DNA of 44,141 bases from Alphaproteobacteria bacterium (GCA_021775965.1 JAJFGV010000118.1:1-44141), one strand, 5' to 3'; positions 27,903 to 38,761 are shown, counted from the first letter of the stretch. Program-made: numbers and translations. Notes: generated from the sequence alone by a model not told the origin.

Positions 27903-28193
27903 ATGATTGATTACTCGGAATACATAGAGTTAATAGGCCTCCTTGCGGGCTTTCTAACAGCCTTCAGCACGCTGCCCCAAACCATCAAAATAATAAGGCA
28001 GAAAGAAAGCGATGCTGTTTCGGTAGTCACACTGCTGATGTTGACCGGATCATATGCTCTGTGGCTCGCTTATGGTGTCATTCAAGGGCTTATTTCTATT
28101 ATTTTTTGGAACATCATCGCACTGGCATTTGGAATCATTGTACTCGTTCTAAAAATGTTTATCTGGCCCACAGATAACGGCAAGAAAGAATAA
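27903..28193 (+). CDS. SemiSWEET-type small transporter
   Basis: Encodes 96 residues with three membrane helices (about 9-30, 40-62, 64-88). The conserved LPQ motif is near residue 25 (STLPQTIKIIRQKESDAVS), then LMLTGSYALWLAYG, all typical of bacterial SemiSWEET (MtN3/PQ-loop). These form dimers that move sugars or other small solutes. A clear RBS (GGGAAG) precedes the ATG by 5 bp. It is 28 bp after the methyltransferase, probably one operon. Confidence 0.9.
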   Translation: MIDYSEYIELIGLLAGFLTAFSTLPQTIKIIRQKESDAVSVVTLLMLTGSYALWLAYGVIQGLISIIFWNIIALAFGIIVLVLKMFIWPTDNGKKE

Positions 28194-28212
28194 GAAATTC
28201 TCCTATCCAACT

Positions 28213-28243
28213 AAAAAGGCCGCTCATTTCTGAACGGCCTTTT
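28213..28243. terminator. Bidirectional terminator between the SemiSWEET gene and groEL
   Basis: AAAAGGCCG and CGGCCTTTT form a 9-bp stem with a 12-base loop. A-rich and T-rich ends flank it on both sides, so it can stop plus-strand transcripts from the SemiSWEET gene and minus-strand transcripts from groEL. Confidence 0.85.
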
Positions 28244-28268
28244 GTTATTTGTATTGGTGGTAAGCGGC

Positions 28269-29963
<1,695 letters not shown>

Positions 29964-29972
29964 TCAAGAGCA

Positions 29973-30071
29973 AAGAGCTTTTGTTCGTGGCCAGGAAAGC
30001 AAGGCGAAGTGTACGTTTAAGTACATGAGCCGCTGCTTGACGCCGCCATCGGACGAAAGATCGAAGCTCTT
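29973..30071. repeat. Nested palindromic element between groES and groEL
   Basis: Outer arms AAGAGCTT (29973-29980) and AAGCTCTT (30064-30071) pair. TTCG/CGAA and AAGC/GCTT lie inside, and the core is TGTAC...GTACA (30010-30025). The element resembles the longer palindrome at 40565-40708, which has a similar TGTA...TACA core. It could form a stem in the groESL mRNA and reduce or stabilise the downstream message. It could also be a mobile repeat. Its 3' arm overlaps the groES stop. Confidence 0.55.
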
Positions 30072-30369
30072 AAGCGGCTATGACGCCGATGATGTCGGAC
30101 TCTTTCATCACCATCAGCTCTTCGCCGTCGATCATGACTTCTGTGCCAGCCCATTTCGAAAAGATAACCTTGTCACCGGATTTAACATCCAGAGGGCGGG
30201 TTTCGCCGTTATCATTCACGTGGCCGTTACCAGTGGCGACGATTTCGCCTTCCATCGGTTTTTCCTGCGCCGTTTCGGGGATAATGATCCCACCGGCTGT
30301 TTTCTCATCTGCATCGATCCGGCGAACCAGAACGCGATCATGCAAAGGACGAAATTTAACTGTTCCCAT
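30070..30369 (-). CDS. groES: Co-chaperonin GroES
   Basis: Encodes 99 residues, the 10-kDa lid of the GroEL ring. Marks are [33 protein letters not shown] (mobile loop [10 protein letters not shown]) and the [13 protein letters not shown] strand. A strong Shine-Dalgarno (AGGAGAAG) precedes the ATG. It is the first gene of the groESL operon behind a CIRCE operator. Confidence 0.98.
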   Translation of the reverse strand: MGTVKFRPLHDRVLVRRIDADEKTAGGIIIPETAQEKPMEGEIVATGNGHVNDNGETRPLDVKSGDKVIFSKWAGTEVMIDGEELMVMKESDIIGVIAA

Positions 30370-30414
30370 TTCTTCTTCTCCTAAAAGTTAGTGTTATCCT
30401 CACTTTGAGCGCTA

Positions 30415-30441
30415 TTAGCACTCCAACTTAGCGAGTGCTAG
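30415..30441. promoter_or_regulatory. CIRCE operator (HrcA site) of groESL
   Basis: TTAGCACTC (30415-30423), nine bases, then GAGTGCTAG (30433-30441). This matches the CIRCE consensus TTAGCACTC-N9-GAGTGCTAA except for the last base. It lies 46 bp before the groES start. HrcA repression of the operon is therefore expected; hrcA itself is not in the window. Confidence 0.95.
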
Positions 30442-30611
30442 ACAATTAGAGCAACATGGCAACATTTTCAAGCTTTTTCGCACTATTCCTGATCAGGCGT
30501 AATCCCCCAAAACTGTTGGTAATTAAGGACTTAGCCAATCTATTGTCCATAAAGCGTCTAAATTTGGTATAATAAAAAGAGTGGGAGCAATAGATACGAG
30601 GAGGTTTGACC

Positions 30612-30875
30612 ATGGCAGAACTGGGCAAGCAACTGACAGATTACAGACTGACAACGGCAAAAATTGTCTATCACATGCCGGATTACCAGGAGATTTTGCA
30701 GGAATTTATCTGGCAGGATTACGATATGGCACCAAAATTCCCGGCTTTAACCAAATTTCTTGATTTCTGGACCCGTGAAATTGATGGCAAACTTCACTCT
30801 GTTTACGTCGCCAAGAAAGAGCTCATCACCCCCGGCGATTACCGCTTCGCTGATTTTGAGGGTACGGTTCAGTAA
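30612..30875 (+). CDS. usg: Usg family protein
   Basis: Encodes 87 residues matching the alphaproteobacterial Usg family: LTTAKIVYHMPDYQEILQEF, WQDYDMAPKFPALTKFLDFW and the GKLHSVYVAKKELI block. The family is small, cytoplasmic and of unknown function. It is named from a gene neighbouring trp genes in some species, though no trp gene is here. The ATG at 30612 is supported by AGGAGG 8 bp upstream. The gene is convergent with the ferredoxin gene, 1 bp apart. Confidence 0.92.
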   Translation: MAELGKQLTDYRLTTAKIVYHMPDYQEILQEFIWQDYDMAPKFPALTKFLDFWTREIDGKLHSVYVAKKELITPGDYRFADFEGTVQ

Positions 30876-31190
30876 CTAATCCGAATTCTCAACCAGCTGC
30901 ACTTTCAACCCGTCAAGTTCTTCACTCATAATAATCTGGCACGACAGCCGCGAATTGTCCTGCAGATGAAATGCCTCATCGAGCATTTCCTCTTCCTCAT
31001 CCTGCTTCGTGGCCAGTTTTGAAAGCCACCCCTCATCAATGTAAACATGACAGGTGGCACAGGCGCAGCACCCGCCACATTCCGCCTTCATTGGAAAGCC
31101 ATGGTCCTGGATAATCTCCATCACCCGCCAGCCTTCCACAGCATCAAGCGCATGCCGGGCACCTTCCAAATCCGTCACATAAATTTTCAT
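30876..31190 (-). CDS. 2Fe-2S ferredoxin (adrenodoxin type)
   Basis: Encodes 104 residues. The cluster ligands fit C38-x5-C44-x2-C47 in AECGGCCACATCHVYI, plus C84 in RLSCQI. The acidic run DEEEEML is typical of the ISC-type ferredoxin (Fdx) that donates electrons for iron-sulfur cluster assembly or to P450-type enzymes. No isc genes are near. The 5' end overlaps the membrane protein gene at 31187 by 4 bp, so the two are one operon. Confidence 0.93.
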   Translation of the reverse strand: MKIYVTDLEGARHALDAVEGWRVMEIIQDHGFPMKAECGGCCACATCHVYIDEGWLSKLATKQDEEEEMLDEAFHLQDNSRLSCQIIMSEELDGLKVQLVENSD

Positions 31191-31996
31191 TTTTTATGCC
31201 CGCCCTCATTCATCATCGATTGCACGCCATAGGCGATCGCAATGCTGGCGACCACGGTCGAAGCCAGATTAACGATGATTTTTGCGGCGGCCATCGTAAA
31301 CTCATAGGCTTTCGAAATATCATCAGATTCAGAAGGAAAAACCACAAGCGCCATATCGGAAAGCATCATCAGGAGTAAAATAAAGGGCAAATAACAAACG
31401 AGCCATGCCCCCACCATGTAAAGCGACGTCGTATAGCCTTTAGCCTTGCGCATAAAGCCGGTAATTGAATATCCCATCACCACCGGCACATAAAGCCAGA
31501 CCAAACGAAACAACCACATGCAAAGCGCAAACAGAGCCATGGCAACCAGATACGTTTCAAAGCTGGGCTCAGGAATGTTCTCAACCTCGGAGGTCATACC
31601 ATTCATTGTCATACCGTTGACAAAAGATAGAGTCAGCCATATCAGAACGTAAACCGCGATCCCTGCACGCATTAAACGATAGCGCTCCGGATTTGCCGGC
31701 CCCGATTCTTTTGTCTCTGCCGTCTGTTTCTTTGCACGCAACTGAAAAGGCAGGGCTTCATTATATAGCGCCCGCCGAATCAGATAGGCTATCAGCCATC
31801 CTTCAACAAAAAATGACGGGAGGAGAACAAGACCATGGCGCAGGAAATTTTGTTCCATATCGAAAGTTGTAATCAGAATATAACCGATAAACTTGATAAT
31901 GGCCGCTGGAAAAGCAAGGCGCATGATGGCACGCCTCTCATCCCAGAGAAACTTATAACCTTTCGATGACGCTTCTATAAAATCGAATGTTGCCAT
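31187..31996 (-). CDS. Hypothetical integral membrane protein
   Basis: Encodes about 269 residues with several hydrophobic segments (about six by eye), a basic loop in the middle (RAKKQTAETKESGPANPERYR) and a C-terminal GGHKK end. No family was recognised. The ATG at 31996 (MATFDFIEASSKGYKFLW) is preferred over one at 32017, which would add seven residues and overlap the divergent cox15 leader. Its stop overlaps the ferredoxin start. Confidence 0.8.
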   Translation of the reverse strand: MATFDFIEASSKGYKFLWDERRAIMRLAFPAAIIKFIGYILITTFDMEQNFLRHGLVLLPSFFVEGWLIAYLIRRALYNEALPFQLRAKKQTAETKESGPANPERYRLMRAGIAVYVLIWLTLSFVNGMTMNGMTSEVENIPEPSFETYLVAMALFALCMWLFRLVWLYVPVVMGYSITGFMRKAKGYTTSLYMVGAWLVCYLPFILLLMMLSDMALVVFPSESDDISKAYEFTMAAAKIIVNLASTVVASIAIAYGVQSMMNEGGHKK

Positions 31997-32051
31997 GATT
32001 ACGATACTCTTTAACATGAGTGCAACTTACAAGATAGGCCGAAGACATTTT

Positions 32052-33071
32052 ATGACGATACCAACAAAAACAGCACATTATATTGCGCTTTGGCTCTTTG
32101 GCTGCTGTTTTCTGGTAAGTGCTATGATTATTGTTGGCGCCATAACGCGGCTAACCGATTCAGGACTGTCGATGGTGGAATGGCGGCCTTTGATGGGAGC
32201 ACTGCCGCCCCTGAATGAAGCCGAATGGGGCCGTATTTTTGATCTCTACAAGCAAAGTCCTGAATTCACGAAAGAAAATTCGTGGATGGCCCTGGAGGAT
32301 TTTAAAACAATTTTCTTCTGGGAATGGTGCCATCGCCTGCTGGGACGGTTGATCGGCCTGGCCTACGCCCTGCCGTTTTTCTGGTTTTTGCTAAAAAAAC
32401 AAATTCCGGAGGGTTATAAGCTCAAACTCTTTGGACTTCTTCTGCTCGGCGGCGCGCAAGGGCTGATGGGCTGGTATATGGTACAAAGCGGTCTGGTCGA
32501 CCACCCGGAGGTCAGCCATTACCGCCTGGCCGCTCATCTGGGTCTGGCGCTGTTAATCCTGACCCTCATGTTCTGGCTCGGCCTGACCTTTCGGAGCACA
32601 ACGCGCAATCCAAGTCAGACCCTTTACACGCATAGCCTCATTGCACTCGGCTTTGTCGTCACAACAATCTTCTGGGGGGCCTTCACCGCCGGGCTCGATG
32701 CCGGGCTGGTCTATAATGAAACCTTTCCGAAAATGGGAGGGCACTGGCTGCCGCCGGATTTACTTCATAATCAGCCAGCCTGGACCAATTTTTTTGAAAA
32801 CCATGTGGCCATCCAGTTTGCCCATCGCTGGCTGGCGATGATCACAGCCCTTATCGTGCTGAGCTTGTGGGGGCATGCCCTATATAAAAAAACGACGCGT
32901 ATTGTTTTTCATTTTCTGGCGACCATGGTTTGCATCCAGCTCGCCCTCGGCATTACGACACTTTTATCCGGCATTGCTTTGCCACTGGCGGTCGCACACC
33001 AAAGCGGTGCTGTCATTCTATTGCTATTATTGATTTTTTGCCTTTATTCGGTACGGCCTACGGCCAGATAA
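32052..33071 (+). CDS. ctaA: Heme A synthase (Cox15/CtaA)
   Basis: Encodes about 339 residues of an eight-helix membrane enzyme that oxidises heme O to heme A for cytochrome c oxidase. Marks are GAITRLTDSGLSMVEWRP, EWCHRLLGRLIGL, HYRLAAHLGLALL, AHRWLAMI and AHQSGAVILL, carrying the conserved heme-ligand histidines. This is the alphaproteobacterial and mitochondrial Cox15 form. The ATG at 32052 is used; upstream ATGs at 32016 and 31995 would run into the divergent gene. The 3' end overlaps the next gene tail to tail by 28 bp. Confidence 0.93.
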   Translation: MTIPTKTAHYIALWLFGCCFLVSAMIIVGAITRLTDSGLSMVEWRPLMGALPPLNEAEWGRIFDLYKQSPEFTKENSWMALEDFKTIFFWEWCHRLLGRLIGLAYALPFFWFLLKKQIPEGYKLKLFGLLLLGGAQGLMGWYMVQSGLVDHPEVSHYRLAAHLGLALLILTLMFWLGLTFRSTTRNPSQTLYTHSLIALGFVVTTIFWGAFTAGLDAGLVYNETFPKMGGHWLPPDLLHNQPAWTNFFENHVAIQFAHRWLAMITALIVLSLWGHALYKKTTRIVFHFLATMVCIQLALGITTLLSGIALPLAVAHQSGAVILLLLLIFCLYSVRPTAR

Positions 33072-34000
33072 TTAAAAATCATCTTGAGCGGCAATGGATT
33101 TTTTACCGGAGGAGCTACGGCTACGGCTGCCTCTGCTGGTTGCAAAGGCGGGGCAGACGGCGCTTCAATGCTCGGCTGCGGAACGGCTTCCACCTCTTCG
33201 CTTGCTTCCTGCTCAGCCCCTGCCACCAATGCGGCATAGGAAACCGGCTCGGAATAAATAAAATCGACCTGCACAATATTTCGTTTGGCGCCCAGGTTCA
33301 GGCCCGATCCACCTTCCAGAGGTGACGGCGCGGCATCAATTGGCTGGACGTCAATCGGTTGAACGTCAACTGGCGCGGAATCAACTGGCGAAACATCAAT
33401 CGGCTGAACATCATCTTTCAAGTCTTCTATCGGCGGCAAATCTGCGGCCGGCGTTGGTGACAATTCATCTACATCTCCGGACAACTCTGGTGCCAGAGGA
33501 TCTTCACTCTGCGCGTCCTCTTCCGGCCCGCCTTCACTTGTTTCTTCTTCGGCTATCTGTTCGTCAGGGCCCGGCGGGATAATATCGTCGACCACATCAC
33601 GCGCATAAACATGAAGCGCTATCGGACGACCCAGCGCCATTATTGTTCTTGCAACATGCTCGGGTTGCAATGATCCGTGATAGACGCTTTTTTTCACCAC
33701 ATCATCCAGCACATTAACTAGAACCATCCGTCTTTCTTCAGCTTCAATCTCCAGCTGCGCGCGGTGCTCTTTATCCTCAGCGCCATCCTCATCATATTTC
33801 ATCATCGCAGGGCAAAAAATATGCGGCGCCACAAGCGGCCAACTCCCGCGAAAATGCAACCGCCCACTGATATTACCCTGGATATAAAGACTCTCCAGCG
33901 CATCAATAAACTCATCGCTTTGCTCTGCCCACGGATTTAGTTGCTCTTGCGGAGCTTCCAGCGGTATGTCCGGTATAGATGTATCAGCCATAAGAACCAT
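33044..34000 (-). CDS. Hypothetical acidic protein with PID/QPV repeats
   Basis: Encodes 318 residues; an alternative ATG lies three codons in. Residues 20-140 form a compact domain with no known motif (NISGRLHFRGSWPLVAPHIF, then VVKKSVYHGSLQPEHVARTI). A long acidic Pro/Glu/Asp linker follows. It contains about six near-copies of a five-residue unit (DVQPI, DVSPV, DSAPV, DVQPI, DVQPI, DAAPS; about 200-230). A Pro/Ala-rich end closes the chain. There is no signal peptide or membrane segment. The gene lies 64 bp after the 1504-residue protein on the same strand, so the two may be co-transcribed. Function unknown. Confidence 0.75.
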   Translation of the reverse strand: MVLMADTSIPDIPLEAPQEQLNPWAEQSDEFIDALESLYIQGNISGRLHFRGSWPLVAPHIFCPAMMKYDEDGAEDKEHRAQLEIEAEERRMVLVNVLDDVVKKSVYHGSLQPEHVARTIMALGRPIALHVYARDVVDDIIPPGPDEQIAEEETSEGGPEEDAQSEDPLAPELSGDVDELSPTPAADLPPIEDLKDDVQPIDVSPVDSAPVDVQPIDVQPIDAAPSPLEGGSGLNLGAKRNIVQVDFIYSEPVSYAALVAGAEQEASEEVEAVPQPSIEAPSAPPLQPAEAAVAVAPPVKNPLPLKMIFNYLAVGRTE

Positions 34001-34064
34001 TATTTTTTATCTACCTCAACAAGGATAATGGCTCACAGAAAACCTGCAAGCCTGAATTATTTTT

Positions 34065-37000
34065 TTAACCAACCGGATTATCCGGCACCGCTGCGCTGGC
34101 AAGTTCCTGCGGCTCCGGCGCAGATTTAAACCAACTGAGCATTTTATCGATAAAGTCAGGGCTCTGGTTTTCTGCCCCACAATGTTCTACAGCGCCATCC
34201 TTAAAGTCTATTTGATTGCCTGACAGCACCTCTACATTACCATCCGAATAATGGTTAAATTTCTTACTGCAAGAGGAGCCTTCCGGCTTGCTGGCCGCGT
34301 CCCAGGACTTCTGGTTGGGCGAAGATGACGTCAAGTATTTTTCAGCGCCCATTTCGTTCAACATCTCTTTATCCTTAGCAGCAGCATCCCCAGACATTTG
34401 CGCATGCTCAAGGCGCGTTACGGTTTTTCCATCAACTACCATTTTATCCATCGAAGCACTAAACAGATTATCATATCCGTTCACCTCTGCATTCACGGCC
34501 TTGCGCTCTTCCTTCGACGCAAGTTTCTTAAAACCATCTACAAATTCCTCGGTCATGCTTTTGTAGTACATTTCTCCTGTCGGCTCCGGTTTCCCTCTGG
34601 CTTCACTGACAACAGGCTTGGCAAGATGCATATTAAAAATAGAAATTCCAAAAAGATCGTCAATCGGGGTTTCCTTAACAAATTTTGCAAAGGCTCCAGG
34701 ACCACTTTTCTCTAAAGATTCGAGGCCGTTCGGCGCGATGTCATTAATATTGACCAGCGTGTTGAGCCTGTTCGGATTGCCCGCAGCATCTATCCACGTT
34801 ACCGAAGCGAGAACATCCCCCGGCTCTACGCCGACATTCAATTCTGCCGCCAAATCCATATTGTGCCGTGATTGTTCCGTTAATCCAAAGAAGGCAACCT
34901 TAGGACGACCATCCATTTCATTGGGCCTTGTAGGAGGATTAAAAGCATCAGGATTAACACCGGTTACGGCCCTAATAAGCGGCACACGCTGTCCGTCCGA
35001 CATCGCGACCATAGGACCACCCGATGAAAATCGCCGCCCTACTTTTGAAAACCGGACCTCATCTGAACCTTGAATAAACTCGAGCGTCTTGCCTGCCAAC
35101 TCGGCCGCTGCCGGCATCGCCGGCTCATATAACGCCTTCTCCTTAGGATCTCTATTAAATCGATTGTTGCTTTCTTCTGGAGTGCTATCCCCTATATTTT
35201 TAATACGATTTTTATCTCCACCACCATTCTCTATCAATTCTTTGAGATCATTGGCACGATTGTTCGCCCCTTCACTGCCTGCTTTTTTATGAGCCGTCAT
35301 ATCCGCCGCTTGCGTTGGCGGCGTTTTATGGGAGACGGTTTGTGGTTTCACGACACCCACTATTCCCTGCTCATAAGAAGCATTCTGCCCAACGACGGGT
35401 GGGATCTGATCGCCTGTCTTGTTGGCTGGCTTATCAGTTGGATCCTGCGTACTTTCTTGACTTTTGTTTTTCTGACCCTGCACCTCCACTTTACCTTCGT
35501 AAACCACTCCCTTCAGACCAGGCACAGTGCTCAAAAGACTATCGGCAAAAGCCAGACCATCCTTTTTAGGACTTAAATGTTCTGCCTCCAAAGCTTTCAG
35601 AAAAATTCCTTGCATTTCCTGCACACCTTTTGTCTTCAGAATCTTTTTAAGATGAGGTTTTATTCCGTCGTATTTTTTATCTCCATCTATAAAATTAATT
35701 GCATCGTCCACGATATTATTTATTAAGTCCGCAGGATCAGTTGTTCCATGTTTATCTTTAAGCTCAACATAAAGCCCCGCCAACCCATTTTTTATTTCCT
35801 TCATATCTATCGCAAGATCCTTCGACTCCGGATCCTTTTGTCCCAGGACCTCGGCCAATGAAATACCCATATGAGCGCTGAATAGCGTGGAAATAATTTT
35901 CCCGAGCGGCCCCGGCAGCATACCGATAAAATTAAAGATCATGTCCTTGTAATTCTGGGGAATCTCGTTCAGGACGGTCAGGAACATGGCCAGATTGTCA
36001 TTGGCCTTGACCTTGGCACCAGCCGTATCATTAAGCATGTTGTTGCGCTGCATAATATCAAACGCGATAAAGATTTCTTCAATGCTGAGCCCTTTAGTGT
36101 CTTTTTCGGCAGCACCGGGCACCTTCACAGCATTGTTGACCTTTTTCATGAGCGCATTTTGTTGCTCATCGTCAAGCTTATAATAAGCATCCCTCATCAT
36201 ATCCCTGACAACGGGATTATAGGTACCGTCCAAATCGCCCTTTTTATACGTGCCCTTCGCCCGCAGAAGGATCTTCATATTCATGATGACGTGTTGCGTG
36301 GCGTTCTCTGTGGGACGGATTTCATATGGATCCGGTTGCTTCCCGTCTTTTGTTTTGTCCGGCGTTATTGTTGCTTTATCAAATATTCCGTCAGCCACAC
36401 CATCTGTTGCCGGTATCCTCGGATTGGTTGCCGCCATAGGAATAAGGACCGCCTCCCACCGCTTAACCAACGCCGTCTCCGCCGCGGTTTGCTCTACTCT
36501 ATAGTCTTTCTTACCCAGTATTTCCGGTGTGTTCATTTTATCCAGATCGGCAGTAAGCGCATTAAAGCCTTCAGCACCAATTGGATAGCCAGCCAGAGTC
36601 AACGCTTTGTCTAATTTTGCCTTCTGCTTTTGAGGAAAGTCGTTATAGCCCGCCCTCAGAAGTTCCCCTAAAGGCTCTGTATATTCACCCTTGGGTGCCA
36701 CTGCCTTCAACAGGCCTTTCTTATCGTCCGGCGCCTCCTGAATCATGACCGCTACCGTTTCGTCAACAGCTTTTGAAAGTTCCTCAGGATGTGTTGAAAT
36801 TGTACCATCCGTATACAGGGCATTAAGGAACATTTTAACCTTGCCGGGCTCCACACCAAGATCGACTGCAGAACCTGATGTCGTTGGCGCTGTTGTGGAT
36901 ACACCTACTGCAACCACTGCTGCCGGGCCTGCCGGACCCAATTCAAGAGCGCCGTTCTCAATCAGGAAATCAACAGTTTCAACAATATCGTCCAACCCTG

Positions 37001-38579
37001 ACGCGCCACCAAGCGGGGCAAGCGCCTCTTCAAGCTCTTTGTAGTTTCCTTTTTTGTTTTTTACGATGTCCTTTATAATTTCTGCCATCTCGGCACCCAT
37101 CGTGGGGGTGTAAGTGCCATCTATTGCGTAATTAAAAACAACGCTGGGATCTGTATCGGCATAGGCTTTAACCTTTGTTTTCAGACCCATCATAATCAGA
37201 CCCATCGACGCCGGTGTCTTTTTATCTCCCATGATATCGCCGTCAATTTTTTCAACACCACCCTTAACCGCCTTGCTCACCAGCATTTCCAATTTTAAAC
37301 CATTGGCCTGAATAACTTTATCCGAATGAATAGCAAGTGGCGCTAAAATCTCATCTCTTGGCGACGCGGCACCATCTGTATGTTTATCTAGAATCTGGCG
37401 ATCTGCTTGCATCGCATCAATGGCCAGGAAAAGAGCCTTCGCGTTTTCTACCGAAGTAAACAGAAACTCAGGCTTATTGATATAGTCCTTCCGCATTGCT
37501 CCATTCATACGGCCACTATTGATAAGCTCACTAACGGCCTGCATTTTTACATCATGCGGAACATTTTGAAGATCCTGGATATCCACCAGTGTTTGGTAAA
37601 CCTTGCTTTTTATAAAATGATCGATAGGACTTAGCTCGCCCGCCTTAAGAGGAGTCGAGAACTGTGCAACAAAACTTTTTCTAGAAACGTAATCTTGGAT
37701 TGGGTTCGCTGGGTCGGCTGCCCTGACGAGCGCCACAAAATTTCTTCCAGCCTCATCAAGCTCATCTTGCGTAATCTCGCTGCTACTTCCAAGATCTGCA
37801 TAGGGATCAATCCCGTCAATCACCAGAGCTACATTGACAGCATTGGTGTTTGTTGGCGATGGCGACTGCGTTTCTGGATCAATTGGTGGCGACGTTACTG
37901 GATTGGGTTCTGTTTCTAGGTCTGAGATAAGATCTCCTGGCTCAAACATTGTCGGTAATTCTACCTTAGGATTCTGTGGCTGCGGCGTTGTTGTCTCAGG
38001 GGGCGGCTGCACGACTGTTGTTGGCTGAGGTGACAATACTGTTTCGGGCTCGGCCAGTAACGATGCTGCCGCCACAGGCTCAGGCTTTGTAAAGAATTCA
38101 TCTTTTTGTAAGTCTCTCAGCGCCTTAATAACCGCTGGCCCCTCTTCGAGTAGATCAAAAAACAATTGTGGATTTGCTCTCATAGGGTCCGGCGTTTCTG
38201 TTCTCTTCGCCAATTCGCCTATAAGATACTTGTCACCTGCCTTAGTACGAACCTCCTTAGTATCAGCATCACTGAAAGGAAGAGAATCTTTCAAATCACG
38301 TGCCGCATCCTTCAAATCACTTGCCTTATTTAAAGCATCACGAACTCCTGTGGCCGTAGTTATGCTGTCCAAAAGCGGCGCGGCCAATTCCTCCGTAAAA
38401 CCCTGCGCCTCATCAAACTTAAGCTGATCTTTCTCAGCCTCACCCTCATTGTACATTGCGATGTACTTCTTGACGCCGGCAATAACCTGCGCGCGTGTTG
38501 GTGGATTATCCACGGGGTCGACCCCCAATGAAGGAAGATGTTGTTGAAGTAGCTTAAGATTAGCGCTTTGATCCGCCAT
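34065..38579 (-). CDS. Giant hypothetical protein with repeated peptidoglycan-binding-like modules
   Basis: Encodes 1504 residues, by far the largest gene here. There is no signal peptide; one mildly hydrophobic stretch lies near 880-910. Residues 7-40 (LKLLQQHLPSLGVDPVDN, then IAGVKKYIAMYN) resemble a peptidoglycan-binding-domain-1 repeat. Related motifs recur near 354 (SGRMNGAMRKDYI), 487 (DGTYTPTMGAEM), 591 (DGTISTHPEELS), 727 (DGVADGIFDKATI) and 783 (DGTYNPVVRDMM). A Pro/Thr-rich linker spans about 165-245. A distinct C-terminal region (about 1180-1500) ends in a Cys-containing tail. The lack of an export signal and the nearby coupling complex make a type IV secretion substrate conceivable, but this is only inference. 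Confidence 0.75.
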   Translation of the reverse strand: MADQSANLKLLQQHLPSLGVDPVDNPPTRAQVIAGVKKYIAMYNEGEAEKDQLKFDEAQGFTEELAAPLLDSITTATGVRDALNKASDLKDAARDLKDSLPFSDADTKEVRTKAGDKYLIGELAKRTETPDPMRANPQLFFDLLEEGPAVIKALRDLQKDEFFTKPEPVAAASLLAEPETVLSPQPTTVVQPPPETTTPQPQNPKVELPTMFEPGDLISDLETEPNPVTSPPIDPETQSPSPTNTNAVNVALVIDGIDPYADLGSSSEITQDELDEAGRNFVALVRAADPANPIQDYVSRKSFVAQFSTPLKAGELSPIDHFIKSKVYQTLVDIQDLQNVPHDVKMQAVSELINSGRMNGAMRKDYINKPEFLFTSVENAKALFLAIDAMQADRQILDKHTDGAASPRDEILAPLAIHSDKVIQANGLKLEMLVSKAVKGGVEKIDGDIMGDKKTPASMGLIMMGLKTKVKAYADTDPSVVFNYAIDGTYTPTMGAEMAEIIKDIVKNKKGNYKELEEALAPLGGASGLDDIVETVDFLIENGALELGPAGPAAVVAVGVSTTAPTTSGSAVDLGVEPGKVKMFLNALYTDGTISTHPEELSKAVDETVAVMIQEAPDDKKGLLKAVAPKGEYTEPLGELLRAGYNDFPQKQKAKLDKALTLAGYPIGAEGFNALTADLDKMNTPEILGKKDYRVEQTAAETALVKRWEAVLIPMAATNPRIPATDGVADGIFDKATITPDKTKDGKQPDPYEIRPTENATQHVIMNMKILLRAKGTYKKGDLDGTYNPVVRDMMRDAYYKLDDEQQNALMKKVNNAVKVPGAAEKDTKGLSIEEIFIAFDIMQRNNMLNDTAGAKVKANDNLAMFLTVLNEIPQNYKDMIFNFIGMLPGPLGKIISTLFSAHMGISLAEVLGQKDPESKDLAIDMKEIKNGLAGLYVELKDKHGTTDPADLINNIVDDAINFIDGDKKYDGIKPHLKKILKTKGVQEMQGIFLKALEAEHLSPKKDGLAFADSLLSTVPGLKGVVYEGKVEVQGQKNKSQESTQDPTDKPANKTGDQIPPVVGQNASYEQGIVGVVKPQTVSHKTPPTQAADMTAHKKAGSEGANNRANDLKELIENGGGDKNRIKNIGDSTPEESNNRFNRDPKEKALYEPAMPAAAELAGKTLEFIQGSDEVRFSKVGRRFSSGGPMVAMSDGQRVPLIRAVTGVNPDAFNPPTRPNEMDGRPKVAFFGLTEQSRHNMDLAAELNVGVEPGDVLASVTWIDAAGNPNRLNTLVNINDIAPNGLESLEKSGPGAFAKFVKETPIDDLFGISIFNMHLAKPVVSEARGKPEPTGEMYYKSMTEEFVDGFKKLASKEERKAVNAEVNGYDNLFSASMDKMVVDGKTVTRLEHAQMSGDAAAKDKEMLNEMGAEKYLTSSSPNQKSWDAASKPEGSSCSKKFNHYSDGNVEVLSGNQIDFKDGAVEHCGAENQSPDFIDKMLSWFKSAPEPQELASAAVPDNPVG

Positions 38580-38661
38580 GAATACACCCTCTAAATATAA
38601 TCAAGCCATTGTTTTGGCTTTGTTTTACACACTTACCGTTTTAGACTTTTTTATCTTTTTC

Positions 38662-38680
38662 CCGTCTCTTATTAAGACGG
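38662..38680. repeat. Inverted repeat upstream of the giant gene
   Basis: CCGTCT and AGACGG are separated by seven bases in the 182-bp gap between the giant gene and the glycosyltransferase gene. It could be a terminator stem of the glycosyltransferase message or an operator; no strong T-run follows on either strand. Confidence 0.3.
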
Positions 38681-38761
38681 ATTATTGTTAATTTTAGCCT
38701 AAGATAAGGTGATTATGTCACATTTAGGGGTCTTTTACAAATTTCAGCGCCTTTTTCTACG

